Of a stretch of 10,216 bases of DNA, positions 1 through 6,730 are shown one piece after another. The stretch comes from Deltaproteobacteria bacterium (GTDB taxonomy: Bacteria; Desulfobacterota; Anaeroferrophillalia; Anaeroferrophillales; Tharpellaceae), in assembly GCA_030640695.1 (NCBI GenBank), contig DAOWIX010000127.1, positions 1-10,216 of the forward strand, in the 5' to 3' direction. Position numbers and translations under genes: made by a program. Position 1 is the stretch's first letter, and each line of letters begins with the position of its first letter. The notes beneath the pieces are model-generated. The model was not told where the DNA came from. It did no database searches and saw only the letters and a list, made by a program, of their open reading frames with translations.

Positions 1-64
1 AACATGATTGTTTGACGGTTTTACATGGTTATTTCATTTTGCGGCCGATATTTATTAAAAATAA

Positions 65-93
65 CGGCCCGATGAAGTTTTTTCATCGGGCCG
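65..93 (-). terminator. Rho-independent terminator of the secreted repeat protein gene
   Basis: A perfect 12-bp stem (CGGCCCGATGAA at 65-76 with TTCATCGGGCCG at 82-93) has a 5-nt loop. On the minus strand it is followed by TTATTTTTAATAAA. It begins about 45 nt after the TAA stop at 139-141, where an intrinsic terminator for the minus-strand gene is expected. Nothing codes between it and the window edge at base 1. Confidence 0.85.
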
Positions 94-138
94 ATTTGGA
101 AATTAATTTATGAACTTGTTGGTTTGATATTATGTCGA

Positions 139-1608
139 TTACATCCCCGGCAGAGCATCGAGCAACATGCCGTCGTCAGAGCCATTTAGCTGAAAGGCGA
201 CAATCTCCTGATTGGCGCTATAGCTGATGTAGGTGGCAGAAGAGATGTTTTCAAAAAAGAAATCGGCGGCTTGCTGAACGACTTTCTGGAAGGGGTTCAG
301 GGTGATTGTTCGTGATGCTACTTGGTTGCCATTGTCATCGTAGGCTTTCAAGGTTACCATGGCATTGGCGCCAGTTATGTTGACGAAGGCCACTCCGGTC
401 CACCCCTGTTTTTCAATCTTGGCGAAAACCCCACTGGTACGGGCAATGCCGACACCAGTGTAACCAGCAAGTCTTGTGTCATCAAGGGTGCCGAAAAGTT
501 CAAAGCCGGTTATCGGCCCGCTGGAACTGATTTTAAACCAGGCGGTATCGCTAGGAAAGGCAAAGCCGCTGGCCGTGTCGACACGATTGCTGGTGCCCGG
601 CAGGTCGATGTTTTGGGTTGTTTGTGCAATTCCTTCGATAGTGTAGGGGGTTATCGTCAGGTTGACGTTGTCTTCCAGGGGATTATGGGCGACTATTCCG
701 GTCCACCAATCGTCATCGCTGGCGACATGGGGATAGTAGATTTCAGTGGTTGTCTGATCTTTTAGAAGAATACCGCTGAGACGATCGCCACTGCTGAAAA
801 GTTCGAGGCCGATAACTCCGGTCGCATTACTGATAATGGCCGAATGAGCTTCTGTTGCCCCTCGTTCAAACAGATCTGCCATCAGGAACACTTTATGTTC
901 CTTGGCGTTCAAGACCATGGTCTGGGTTACACCGTTGTCAAACTTAAGAGTCAGAGCTTTATTTTCCGTCGTTGTGTTGACTAAGCTGGTGCCAGTCCAC
1001 CAGTCATTGTTGGAGGCGATATGCGAGACGAAAATATCGTCTTGGTTAATGGTGGTAACAATTGGAATGGCGACCCTATAATGTCCATTAATATAAAATT
1101 TTGTGTAGCCGGCAATATTTTCAACCGTATTAGTCTCGGCAGCAAAAATGATATAGCCGATTTCGGTTGCCTGGTCAAAATCCTGGTTGACATGGAGCTG
1201 GGTTCGGCCATGTGGGGCAAGGCTCAAGCGGGAACTGCTTGAAAGCAACTCTCCTCGATCGTTATAGGCTTGGAAGGTTCCATTTAAGGTGGTGATGGCG
1301 CTTTTGTTAATCAGGCAGATCTCGGTTTCCCAGCCGTCGAAACAAGCAATATGAGGATAGTAAACCGGAATCGTTTCTACGAGAGGTTGTGAAAAATTGG
1401 CAATAATGGTTTTGTCACAGGTCATGATGACACTATCAGTACTGGAGAAAGAAGTCAGGTCACCGCTCCAGTGAGAGAAGGTGTAACCACTTACCGGGAT
1501 GGCAACAACGGTAAGCGTAGTGCCCGAATCGAAAATGTAATGCATGCCGGGTTTTGCAATGGTGCCGTTGACTTTGATCTGGCCGCCACCGGTAGGGCTG
1601 ACAAACAC
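139..1608 (-). CDS. Secreted beta-repeat protein (InlB-B-like domain plus four modules); true N-terminus probably at 1737 behind an in-frame UGA
   Basis: The open frame gives 489 residues from a GTG at 1608. I doubt that this is the natural start: the same frame continues upstream through a UGA (1630-1632) to an ATG at 1737 that has a ribosome binding site, a signal peptide and a promoter. Residues 1-75 (numbered from the GTG) resemble a divergent InlB B-repeat (GYTFSHWSGD, then DKTIIANF). Four related modules follow, starting near residues 83, 193, 291 and 394. Each opens with a YPHIAS..WWTG..LVN-type line and closes with a GLELF / GFELF / AFQLNG line, which suggests tandem beta-sandwich repeats. 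The C-terminus ends MLLDALPGM. I know of no enzymatic family with this layout; a cell-surface or extracellular binding role is an inference. A paralogue's C-terminus lies at 9999-10216. A terminator follows at 65-93. Whether the product is made at full length depends on how the UGA is read. Confidence 0.8.
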   Translation of the reverse strand: MFVSPTGGGQIKVNGTIAKPGMHYIFDSGTTLTVVAIPVSGYTFSHWSGDLTSFSSTDSVIMTCDKTIIANFSQPLVETIPVYYPHIACFDGWETEICLINKSAITTLNGTFQAYNDRGELLSSSSRLSLAPHGRTQLHVNQDFDQATEIGYIIFAAETNTVENIAGYTKFYINGHYRVAIPIVTTINQDDIFVSHIASNNDWWTGTSLVNTTTENKALTLKFDNGVTQTMVLNAKEHKVFLMADLFERGATEAHSAIISNATGVIGLELFSSGDRLSGILLKDQTTTEIYYPHVASDDDWWTGIVAHNPLEDNVNLTITPYTIEGIAQTTQNIDLPGTSNRVDTASGFAFPSDTAWFKISSSGPITGFELFGTLDDTRLAGYTGVGIARTSGVFAKIEKQGWTGVAFVNITGANAMVTLKAYDDNGNQVASRTITLNPFQKVVQQAADFFFENISSATYISYSANQEIVAFQLNGSDDGMLLDALPGM

Positions 1609-1615
1609 GGTCAGC
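1597..1615 (-). promoter_or_regulatory. SECIS-like hairpin downstream of the in-frame UGA (candidate)
   Basis: In the mRNA, GCUGAC (1615-1610) pairs perfectly with GUCAGC (1602-1597) around a 7-nt loop CGUGUUU. The loop starts 20 nt after the UGA and has a G at its second position. As I recall them, bacterial SECIS criteria ask for a short upper stem, a G in the first two loop bases and roughly 16-37 nt between UGA and loop, so the geometry fits. Six-base stems arise easily by chance, and a selenocysteine as the first mature residue of a beta-repeat protein has no obvious role, so this stays a candidate. Confidence 0.25.
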
Positions 1616-1629
1616 GCATCGGTTTCTCC

Positions 1630-1737
1630 TCAGGCATGGGCCCGGTTACTGAATTGGGGAGCGGTAACCAGGAAGAAGGCCAGCAGAATTATTGCTGGAA
1701 TGGTAAAAAGACGGAGGTTTGTTTTCAGTTTTGTCAT
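1630..1737 (-). other. Signal-peptide segment ending in an in-frame UGA, upstream part of the same reading frame
   Basis: From ATG at 1737-1735, 35 codons encode a typical Sec signal peptide: MTKLKTNLR (basic n-region), a hydrophobic core IPAIILLAFFLV, and a c-region ending in RAHA. Codon 36 is TGA (1632-1630). After it the frame continues without interruption as GETDALTVFVSPT into the long ORF. The ATG has an AAAAAGG ribosome binding site 7 nt upstream and a promoter at 1851-1880, so initiation is expected here. The GTG at 1608 has no well-placed Shine-Dalgarno and would leave a cytoplasmic product. The UGA may be a nonsense mutation, a sequencing error or a selenocysteine codon. A hairpin at 1597-1615 has SECIS-like geometry. 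Confidence 0.75.
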
Positions 1738-1850
1738 GTGTTTACCTTTTTAAATGTGGTTTTTATGGAATTTCAGAGATGTCCAGTTAATATTTGTTTA
1801 AAGAGAACTAAGCTTGTAGGATCTATATAAGAGGTTTTACGAAACCTATC

Positions 1851-1880
1851 ATTGTATACCGATACAGCTCTTCATGTCAA
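1851..1880 (-). promoter_or_regulatory. Sigma-70 type promoter for the secreted repeat protein gene
   Basis: On the minus strand a perfect -35 TTGACA (1880-1875) is followed by an 18-bp spacer and a -10 TACAAT (1856-1851). Transcription would start near 1844, giving a leader of about 107 nt before the ATG at 1737. A small palindrome, AGGTTT-TACG-AAACCT (1832-1847), overlaps the predicted start site and could be an operator or leader hairpin. Confidence 0.6.
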
Positions 1881-1952
1881 GTGAATAGTCGACCAATATG
1901 GTTGGTTTTAGGTGCGATCTACTTGAATTTTATCAATGTGATAGGTATGTGA

Positions 1953-1979
1953 GAATTTGCGGGTTAGCTGAATAGTTAC
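1953..1979 (-). repeat. Solo end of the GTAAC-terminated MITE-like element
   Basis: The 27 bases ending in GCTGAATAGTTAC match, with only a few differences, the reverse complement of 7453-7479, which is one terminus of the element at 7453-7581 (...GCTGGGTAGTTAC). No partner terminus is visible within the 1738-1993 gap, so this looks like a decayed or truncated copy. It lies 14 nt beyond the HIT-family stop codon. Confidence 0.6.
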
Positions 1980-1993
1980 GAAAAATGTATGTG

Positions 1994-2386
1994 TCAGTAA
2001 CTTTGCTTGGCAGGAATGACCCCGCGGACGCCGCCGCGGGGTTTTGCGACATCACCACAACGTCGAGGGATAAGGTGGATATGGGTGTGGAAGATTGTTT
2101 GACCGGCGTCACGGCCGCTGTTGAAGCCGAGATTGAAGCCGGATATTGAAGGGTCGTCAGTCAACATCCTTTCTCGGATACGTTGAACCAACTGCCAGAC
2201 CTCGGTGATCTCCTCAGAGTTTAATTCAAGGGGGTCGGCGACATGGCGATATGGAATAATCAGGCAGTGTCCCGGAGTTACCGGTGAGTTGTCGTTAATG
2301 ACATAGAAATTATGGCTGTGAGCGACAACCATCAGCTTTTCTGGAGAGCAGAAGGGGCAAGTTGCGTCTGGGTGTCTCTCATTCAT
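1994..2386 (-). CDS. HIT-family (histidine triad) nucleotide hydrolase
   Basis: The 130-residue product is full length for a bacterial HIT protein. The family hydrolyses phosphoramidate or dinucleoside-phosphate bonds of adenosine nucleotides in the cytoplasm. The catalytic triad motif HTHIHLIP is at 100-107, with His102 the expected nucleophile. NLGFNSGRDAGQTIFH precedes it, as in the family. An N-terminal CPFC (10-13) probably binds zinc, as in many bacterial HIT proteins. The tail RGGVRGVIPAKQSY is typical. The ATG at 2386 lacks a clear Shine-Dalgarno but fits the N-terminal CPFC alignment. The gene follows the TRAP permease gene by 36 nt and may be its operon partner, although a functional link is not evident. 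The substrate cannot be assigned. Confidence 0.95.
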   Translation of the reverse strand: MNERHPDATCPFCSPEKLMVVAHSHNFYVINDNSPVTPGHCLIIPYRHVADPLELNSEEITEVWQLVQRIRERMLTDDPSISGFNLGFNSGRDAGQTIFHTHIHLIPRRCGDVAKPRGGVRGVIPAKQSY

Positions 2387-2422
2387 GAAAGAAGTTTAGC
2401 CAAGTTCAATAAGATTTCGGGG

Positions 2423-4153
2423 TTAAGCGGTCTTTCCGGCCCCTATCCCTTTAAGTTGGGTAAACCAGTAGCCACTGAGAATATAGGAATAGAGCCAGGT
2501 TCCAAAAAATATCATGATAAAGGCTTTGATGATGTCAAAGGCATCACCCTGGAGACTGAATCCCGGTACATAGCCGAAGAGGAAAGGTCCGAGATAGAGA
2601 AACTTGGCAAACTTAAACGCTGTAAAGGCGGTTTTCCACATCGGGGCCTTGGCAATCGCCGCCCCGGCAAAAGCGGCAATACAGACCGGCGGTGTGATGT
2701 TGGAATCCTGGGAAAGCCAGTAGACGATCATGTGGGCGGCAATTGGATTGACGTTAAGATGGGTCAGGGCCGGGACGGCAACCACTGCGGTAATCAGGTA
2801 GGCGGCGGTTACCGGAACTCCCATCCCCAAAATCAGGGATGCCAGGGCAATAAGCACAATCGTCATCACCAGGGAACCTTTGGCCAGCGAGATCATGATA
2901 TCGGCAAAGGTCAATACCAGGCCGGTGGAGGTCAAAACCCCGATGATGATGCCGATTACCCCGACCGTAGCCCCGATTTTAAGGCTGCTGTCGGTACCAT
3001 CCACTGCGGCTTCGACAAAGCCGCGCCAGCCGATCCGGGTATCACGGCGAAACCAGCTGATAATGATGCAGGTCACCAGTCCGATAATGGCGGAATAGCC
3101 AGCCGAATAACCGAGCAGCATGAGGGCCGTAATGACAGCCAAGGGCAGAATGTAGAACCACTCCTTCTTAAAGATTTCACTGGCCTTAACGTCCTGCTTC
3201 TCTCCAACGATATTATGAATCTTGGCATAGTAATGAACCATGACGAAAACACTGAAAAAATACATGAACGCCGGGAAAATAGCCACCAGCATGATTTTAG
3301 AGTAGGGGACTCCGGTTAATTCGGCCATGATAAAACCACCAGCCCCCATGATCGGCGGCATAAACATTCCGCCGATCGAAGCTGCCGGTTCTATGCCGCC
3401 GGCTACGTGGGGTTTGAAGCCGGCTTTTTTCATTAACGGGATGGTGAAGGCCCCGGTTGAGACGGTGTTGGCAATCGCACTGCCGGAGATGGAGCCGAAC
3501 AGACCACTGGCAATGACCGCCACTTTACCTGGTCCTCCCACCTTATGGCCCACCGCCGCCATGGGAAAGTCGATAAAAAATTTCTGGGCTCCGCATTTAA
3601 GTAGAAAAGCGCCAAACAAAACAAAGAGCAGGACATAGGTGGCCAGAACATTAGCCATGATGCCGAAGACCCCGTCACTCTTATAATATATGGTTGTACA
3701 GAGATAATGAAACGGTTCACCTGGGTGGGCGAAGATGTCCGGAACGTAAGCGCCGTAGACTCCATAGAGTAGCATCAGAACGCTGATTGCGACAAAGGCG
3801 TAACCTAAGACTCGGCGGGCAACTTCAATACCCAGCAGAACGCCGACCACGGCCACTCCCATATCCAGTGGTGTTTCAGCTCCGGTGCGGTAGTTGATGA
3901 CTTCAAAATTATACATCCAGTAACCGATACAGATGATGCTGGTTACCAGGAGAAGGTAATCTACAACTCTGAAAAGAGTTGATTTTGAACGATAGATCAT
4001 GAAAACCAGGACATAAGTAATGATGACATAGATGCCCCGATGATACTGGGTCGCCATCGGTTTGAGCACGGCGGCATAGGAGTAGAAAAGAACCAGAAAA
4101 ACCGAAAGAACGGCTAACGCCACTCTTTCATATTTATTGATTTTTCCAATCAT
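2423..4153 (-). CDS. TRAP transporter fused permease (4TM/12TM, TAXI type)
   Basis: This 576-residue membrane protein fuses the small DctQ-like and large DctM-like subunits of a tripartite ATP-independent periplasmic transporter, which uses an ion gradient to import solutes delivered by a binding protein. About four hydrophobic N-terminal segments come first. The DctM core follows, with the family hallmark GSISGSAIANTVSTGAFTIP, then GGIEPAASIGGMFMPP and GAGGFIMAE. A second conserved half contains LGMGVPVTAAYLI and SNITPPVCIAAFAGAA. It appears to lack the extra C-terminal domain of the longest fused permeases. The ATG at 4153 has a GAGGA ribosome binding site 8 nt upstream. The TAXI receptor gene lies upstream (135 nt gap with a strong hairpin) and a HIT gene follows. 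TAXI systems often take dicarboxylates or amino acids; the substrate cannot be read from the sequence. Confidence 0.95.
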   Translation of the reverse strand: MIGKINKYERVALAVLSVFLVLFYSYAAVLKPMATQYHRGIYVIITYVLVFMIYRSKSTLFRVVDYLLLVTSIICIGYWMYNFEVINYRTGAETPLDMGVAVVGVLLGIEVARRVLGYAFVAISVLMLLYGVYGAYVPDIFAHPGEPFHYLCTTIYYKSDGVFGIMANVLATYVLLFVLFGAFLLKCGAQKFFIDFPMAAVGHKVGGPGKVAVIASGLFGSISGSAIANTVSTGAFTIPLMKKAGFKPHVAGGIEPAASIGGMFMPPIMGAGGFIMAELTGVPYSKIMLVAIFPAFMYFFSVFVMVHYYAKIHNIVGEKQDVKASEIFKKEWFYILPLAVITALMLLGYSAGYSAIIGLVTCIIISWFRRDTRIGWRGFVEAAVDGTDSSLKIGATVGVIGIIIGVLTSTGLVLTFADIMISLAKGSLVMTIVLIALASLILGMGVPVTAAYLITAVVAVPALTHLNVNPIAAHMIVYWLSQDSNITPPVCIAAFAGAAIAKAPMWKTAFTAFKFAKFLYLGPFLFGYVPGFSLQGDAFDIIKAFIMIFFGTWLYSYILSGYWFTQLKGIGAGKTA

Positions 4154-4239
4154 CGCTAAATTCCTCTAACGCGGGTAAAAAAAGAGAACCAGGTGGTTTT
4201 CACCATCCAGAGCATGTCAGTATAATATTAACAGAAGAG

Positions 4240-4271
4240 CGGCACGGCAACCCGTTAGGGATGCCGTGCCG
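4240..4271 (-). promoter_or_regulatory. GC-rich intercistronic hairpin between TAXI receptor and permease genes
   Basis: CGGCACGGCA (4240-4249) pairs perfectly with TGCCGTGCCG (4262-4271). After one mismatch, CCC pairs with GGG, closing a 4-nt GTTA loop. No U-tract follows on the minus strand, so it is a poor intrinsic terminator. A hairpin here could block 3' exonucleases and keep receptor mRNA in excess over permease mRNA, a common arrangement between binding-protein and membrane-subunit genes. A weak promoter-like pair (TTGCCG-17-TATTAT) overlaps its distal arm and could add local transcription of the permease gene. Confidence 0.65.
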
Positions 4272-4288
4272 TAGAAATGGCTTGATCT

Positions 4289-5254
4289 CTATTTCAGGAT
4301 TCCTTTCTCCTTCCAGAACTTGATTGCTCCGGGATGGAGAGGGGTCACGATACCCTTGATCCCATCTTTAACACTCATGGCCTTGGCCGTCTTTTTGACG
4401 TTACGCATATGGGCCAGACCCTCATCGGTATAAATCTTGGAAAGTACAGTGTAGACCACCTCAGCTGGAAGCTTGGAGTTGGCTGTCCAGAGAGCTGAAT
4501 CCTGGAATGACGGTGTTTCCGTGGTCACCCCTTTATAGGTGTTGGCCGGAACTGACAGTTTGGAAAAGTAGGGGAATTTATCAAAGAAGCCGATGCTTTC
4601 TGCGTCAGCCTGTAGATCAACCATGGCTATATCATTGGTCTGAGCCGCCATGATTACTGCGCCGCTGGGGAAGGCGGTAAAGAGCCAGAAGGCGTCAAGT
4701 TGATTGTTGCCGAAGGCGGTAGCCGCATCGTTGTAGCCCATGGCATTGCGCTCGACTTTGTCCCAGACTCCCATGGCTGTAAAAAAAACTTCGCAGTTAG
4801 CAAAAGCCCCGGATCCGGCATTGCCGACCCCAACCTTTTTACCAACCAGATCTTTGCAACTCTTAATGCCGGAACCAGCCCGGACTATCAACTGGGCCGG
4901 AGCTCCATAAAAATAGGCCACCGCCAGAACATCTTCATATTTCTTGGTATCATTTTTCATCTTGCCGTTGCGGCCCAGATAGACATGGCCGGAATAGGTT
5001 ACACCCATAGCGTACTTGCCCGAGTTAACCGCACGTAGGTTCTCAACCGAACCGGCCGAGGCGCCAGCTAGAATCTTAAACTCCTTGATATCTTTGACCG
5101 GGCCATAGGTGCTGATACCGCCAGCCATGAACTGAAAGGTACCACCAGCCGGGCCGCCGCCAAACTTATAAATCGATTTTGCTGCCGCCGGGCTGATAAA
5201 AGCCAAAGCCAAAACACAACCCATGATTAACGCTGCATACCATCTGGACTTCAT
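4289..5254 (-). CDS. TAXI-family TRAP transporter solute receptor
   Basis: The 321-residue product is a periplasmic substrate-binding protein of the TRAP-associated extracytoplasmic immunogenic (TAXI) family. A Sec signal peptide (about 1-26, ending SPAAAK) precedes the mature start SIYKFGGGPAGGTFQF, whose glycine-rich strand-turn is diagnostic for TAXI proteins. Other family features are SAGSVENLRAVNSG (67-80), CKDLVGKKVGVGNAGSG near 133-150, and the tail HPGAIKFWKEKGILK. The ATG at 5254 has a near-perfect AAGGAGG site 7 nt upstream. The gene is the first of the TRAP operon, which begins at a promoter at 5409-5437 with a palindromic operator candidate. Its product would hand the solute to the permease encoded next. 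The substrate is unknown. Confidence 0.95.
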   Translation of the reverse strand: MKSRWYAALIMGCVLALAFISPAAAKSIYKFGGGPAGGTFQFMAGGISTYGPVKDIKEFKILAGASAGSVENLRAVNSGKYAMGVTYSGHVYLGRNGKMKNDTKKYEDVLAVAYFYGAPAQLIVRAGSGIKSCKDLVGKKVGVGNAGSGAFANCEVFFTAMGVWDKVERNAMGYNDAATAFGNNQLDAFWLFTAFPSGAVIMAAQTNDIAMVDLQADAESIGFFDKFPYFSKLSVPANTYKGVTTETPSFQDSALWTANSKLPAEVVYTVLSKIYTDEGLAHMRNVKKTAKAMSVKDGIKGIVTPLHPGAIKFWKEKGILK

Positions 5255-5373
5255 GATTGTTCCTCCTTCAGTTTGGTTGAAATAGAGATCTTTACATGTC
5301 GCCTGTCGACCGCAATCCTAACGCTTAATGAGTACATTGCTTCTTTAAGGCAAGTTTTCACAATAAGCCTAAA

Positions 5374-5397
5374 AAATAACGAAATATTTCGTTATTT
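5374..5397. promoter_or_regulatory. Perfect 24-bp palindrome, candidate repressor operator of the TRAP operon
   Basis: AAATAACGAAAT followed by ATTTCGTTATTT is a perfect palindrome with no spacer. It starts about 5 nt downstream of the predicted transcription start of the promoter at 5409-5437, so a bound dimeric regulator would block initiation or early elongation. The regulator is not encoded in this window, and I cannot assign the site to a family. Confidence 0.65.
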
Positions 5398-5408
5398 GAT
5401 AATGTGAT

Positions 5409-5437
5409 ATTATAACAGGGAATTGCTTTGCTGTAAA
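5409..5437 (-). promoter_or_regulatory. Strong sigma-70 type promoter for the TRAP operon
   Basis: The -35 TTTACA (5437-5432), a 17-bp spacer and a perfect -10 TATAAT (5414-5409) lie on the minus strand. The start site is predicted near 5402, leaving a leader of about 148 nt before the ATG at 5254. In the 408-nt gap between the phosphoesterase and TAXI genes, this promoter and the palindrome at 5374-5397 are the only clear signals. The rest (about 5438-5662) is AT-rich, and I see no gene or convincing terminator in it. Confidence 0.7.
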
Positions 5438-5662
5438 TTAACGTAAGCATTTGATAAGAAACGTTTTTCAGCGTCTTGAGCGTCGTGTCTGAAGCTTTTT
5501 ATGGGGTGATTTTTGCCAGTTGTAAAATAATGTATAAATTATAAATAGCGGTCGCTAACTAAAATGTCAACAATAATATTTGTTCTACTGTGTCTATGAT
5601 AATTCATCAGCATTTCATCTGGGGAATGACGCACGAATATGTTTCCTGGATGGTGAAGACAA

Positions 5663-6121
5663 TCAATCTCGGAGTTCAATGAACTCAGGGATTAAGCGAT
5701 CATTTTTAAGATGGAGTTTAGCCAATGATATCGGCAGCCCCTTTCTTATGGGGCCGGCGCTTCCCGGGTTGATATAGAGGACAGTCCCACGCTGGAAACT
5801 CTCCGGTCGATGGGTGTGGCCAAAAACCACAACATCAACGTCAGCGGCCTGTGGATCGAGGTCTAGTCGATCAAGGTCGTGGAGGATATAAAAGCAATAT
5901 TTATCAATTTTTAGAAGGTCGTTTGCCGGATAATTAATATTTGTGTCCATATTGCCGCGGACAGTATGAACTGTGGCGATAGAGGTGAGCTGAGTGATAA
6001 TGTTGTCGTCACAGACATCTCCGGCATGAATGATAGCATCACATCCTTTGAGATAATTAAAGGCGTCATTGCGCAGTAACCCGTGCGTATCTGAAATGAG
6101 GCCGATCGTATATTCATTCAT
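5663..6121 (-). CDS. YfcE/MJ0936-type metallophosphoesterase (calcineurin-like phosphodiesterase)
   Basis: From the ATG at 6121 the product has 152 residues, the usual size for this family of small metal-dependent phosphodiesterases. The metal-binding motifs appear in order: SDTHG (Asp11, His13), HAGDVCD (Asp35), RGNMDT (Asn57), LHD (His81) and GHTH (101-104). The family signature NPGSAGP follows at 119-124. The usual glycine after His81 is replaced by aspartate, but the ligand histidine is present. An upstream in-frame GTG at 6139 would add six residues; I prefer the ATG because the family begins directly with the first beta strand (YTIGLISDTH). Neither start has a strong Shine-Dalgarno. It probably acts in the cytoplasm, and its natural substrate is unknown. 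The gene stands alone between the csp terminator and the TRAP promoter region. Confidence 0.93.
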   Translation of the reverse strand: MNEYTIGLISDTHGLLRNDAFNYLKGCDAIIHAGDVCDDNIITQLTSIATVHTVRGNMDTNINYPANDLLKIDKYCFYILHDLDRLDLDPQAADVDVVVFGHTHRPESFQRGTVLYINPGSAGPIRKGLPISLAKLHLKNDRLIPEFIELRD

Positions 6122-6268
6122 GGCGAGACCAAATATCACAAAAAAAGGGCTGGATCAATACCAGATGTGAAAATGGTTATATCTTGAGTTGGTCAAATTA
6201 AAATTTATTGGATGGCTTGTTGGTGTGCGGATGTGCTGGGTGATTTGGAGAGGTGGAGGGGGAAAATA

Positions 6269-6300
6269 AATCGGCACGACCTATGAAGATCGTGCCGATT
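6269..6300 (-). terminator. Rho-independent terminator of the cold-shock gene
   Basis: AATCGGCACGA (6269-6279) pairs perfectly over 11 bp with TCGTGCCGATT (6290-6300) around a 10-nt loop. On the minus strand it is followed by TATTTTCCCC. It begins 8 nt after the csp stop codon at 6309-6311. Confidence 0.85.
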
Positions 6301-6308
6301 GCTATTGT

Positions 6309-6518
6309 TTAGAGGGGTGTAACATTTTCAGCTTGCGGGCCTTTCTGGCCTTGAGTCACTTCCATCGTGACTTTCTGACCTTCGTGGAGGGTTTTCCGGC
6401 CACTGCCTTCGATTGCACTGAAATGTACAAATACATCACTTCCACCTTCTTGCTCAATAAATCCAAAACCTTTCTCATCATTGAACCATTTTACCGTACC
6501 TTCAACTTGCTCTGACAT
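6309..6518 (-). CDS. Cold-shock protein, CspA family
   Basis: The 69-residue product is a single OB-fold cold-shock domain that binds single-stranded RNA and DNA and acts as an RNA chaperone. It contains VKWFNDEKGFGFIEQ (RNP1 around 16-23), DVFVHFSAI (RNP2, 28-36) and the C-terminal QKGPQAENV. The open frame extends upstream to 6644, but the ATG at 6518 is chosen because a GAGGA site lies just upstream and homology starts at MSEQVEGTVKWF. It has its own promoter (6602-6630), a structured leader and a terminator, so it is probably monocistronic. The sequence does not show whether it is cold-induced or constitutive. Confidence 0.97.
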   Translation of the reverse strand: MSEQVEGTVKWFNDEKGFGFIEQEGGSDVFVHFSAIEGSGRKTLHEGQKVTMEVTQGQKGPQAENVTPL

Positions 6519-6540
6519 AACATCCTCTTGCATAGTGTGC

Positions 6541-6595
6541 CATTCAAAATGGCGTTGTAAATTACCAGCAGCAAAAAAAGCCGCTGGATTGAATG
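6541..6595 (-). promoter_or_regulatory. Structured 5' leader of the cold-shock gene
   Basis: The predicted transcript starts near 6595 with CAUUCAA, which pairs perfectly with UUGAAUG at 6547-6541. Inside this, CCAGCGGC-UUUUUUU-GCUGCUGG (6587-6565) forms an 8-bp hairpin with one G-U pair. The leader is about 77 nt and ends in GAGGAUGUU before the ATG. The pairing could respond to temperature, as leaders of some csp genes do, but that is inference. Confidence 0.45.
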
Positions 6596-6601
6596 TGGGT
6601 G

Positions 6602-6630
6602 AATATAGCGTACTTTTTATGATAATGCAA
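6602..6630 (-). promoter_or_regulatory. Promoter of the cold-shock gene
   Basis: The -35 TTGCAT (6630-6625), a 17-bp spacer and a -10 TATATT (6607-6602) lie on the minus strand, about 85 nt upstream of the csp ATG. The region between it and the YchF-like stop codon (6631-6730) is strongly AT-rich. It contains only a weak hairpin followed by UUUUU (about 6700-6731), which might terminate the upstream gene. Confidence 0.6.
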
Positions 6631-6730
6631 GGGGATTTTCTCATATAAACTAATTTTTTTTAAAATTTATAATTTCTAGAATTCCCCCCTTTGTGTTTGA
6701 AGCGAAAAAGATGGAGCTTTTACGAAGCCT

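Noticed and set aside
322..765. A 147-codon plus-strand open frame inside the secreted protein gene
   Set aside because: It is antisense to the repeat modules. Its repetitive look (repeats of GG, DV and similar) mirrors the modules on the other strand, and I saw no convincing ribosome binding site.
2021..2042. GC-rich hairpin CCCCGCGG/CCGCGGGG followed by TTTT on the plus strand, resembling a terminator
   Set aside because: It lies inside the HIT coding sequence at the conserved PRGGVRGV codons, and no plus-strand gene leads into it.
2312..3319. A 335-codon plus-strand open frame opposite the HIT and TRAP permease genes
   Set aside because: Its translation is low-complexity and rich in G, D, H, Q and N, with no recognisable domain. 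It lies antisense to two well-supported genes and is explained by their codon bias.
5460..5500. TTCAG...CTGAA pairing with repeated GACGCT, considered as a terminator after the phosphoesterase gene
   Set aside because: Only five pairs form and no U-tract follows on the minus strand.
6519..6644. N-terminal extension of the cold-shock ORF by 42 codons
   Set aside because: The promoter, leader and ribosome binding site all fall inside this stretch, and CspA homology starts at the ATG at 6518.
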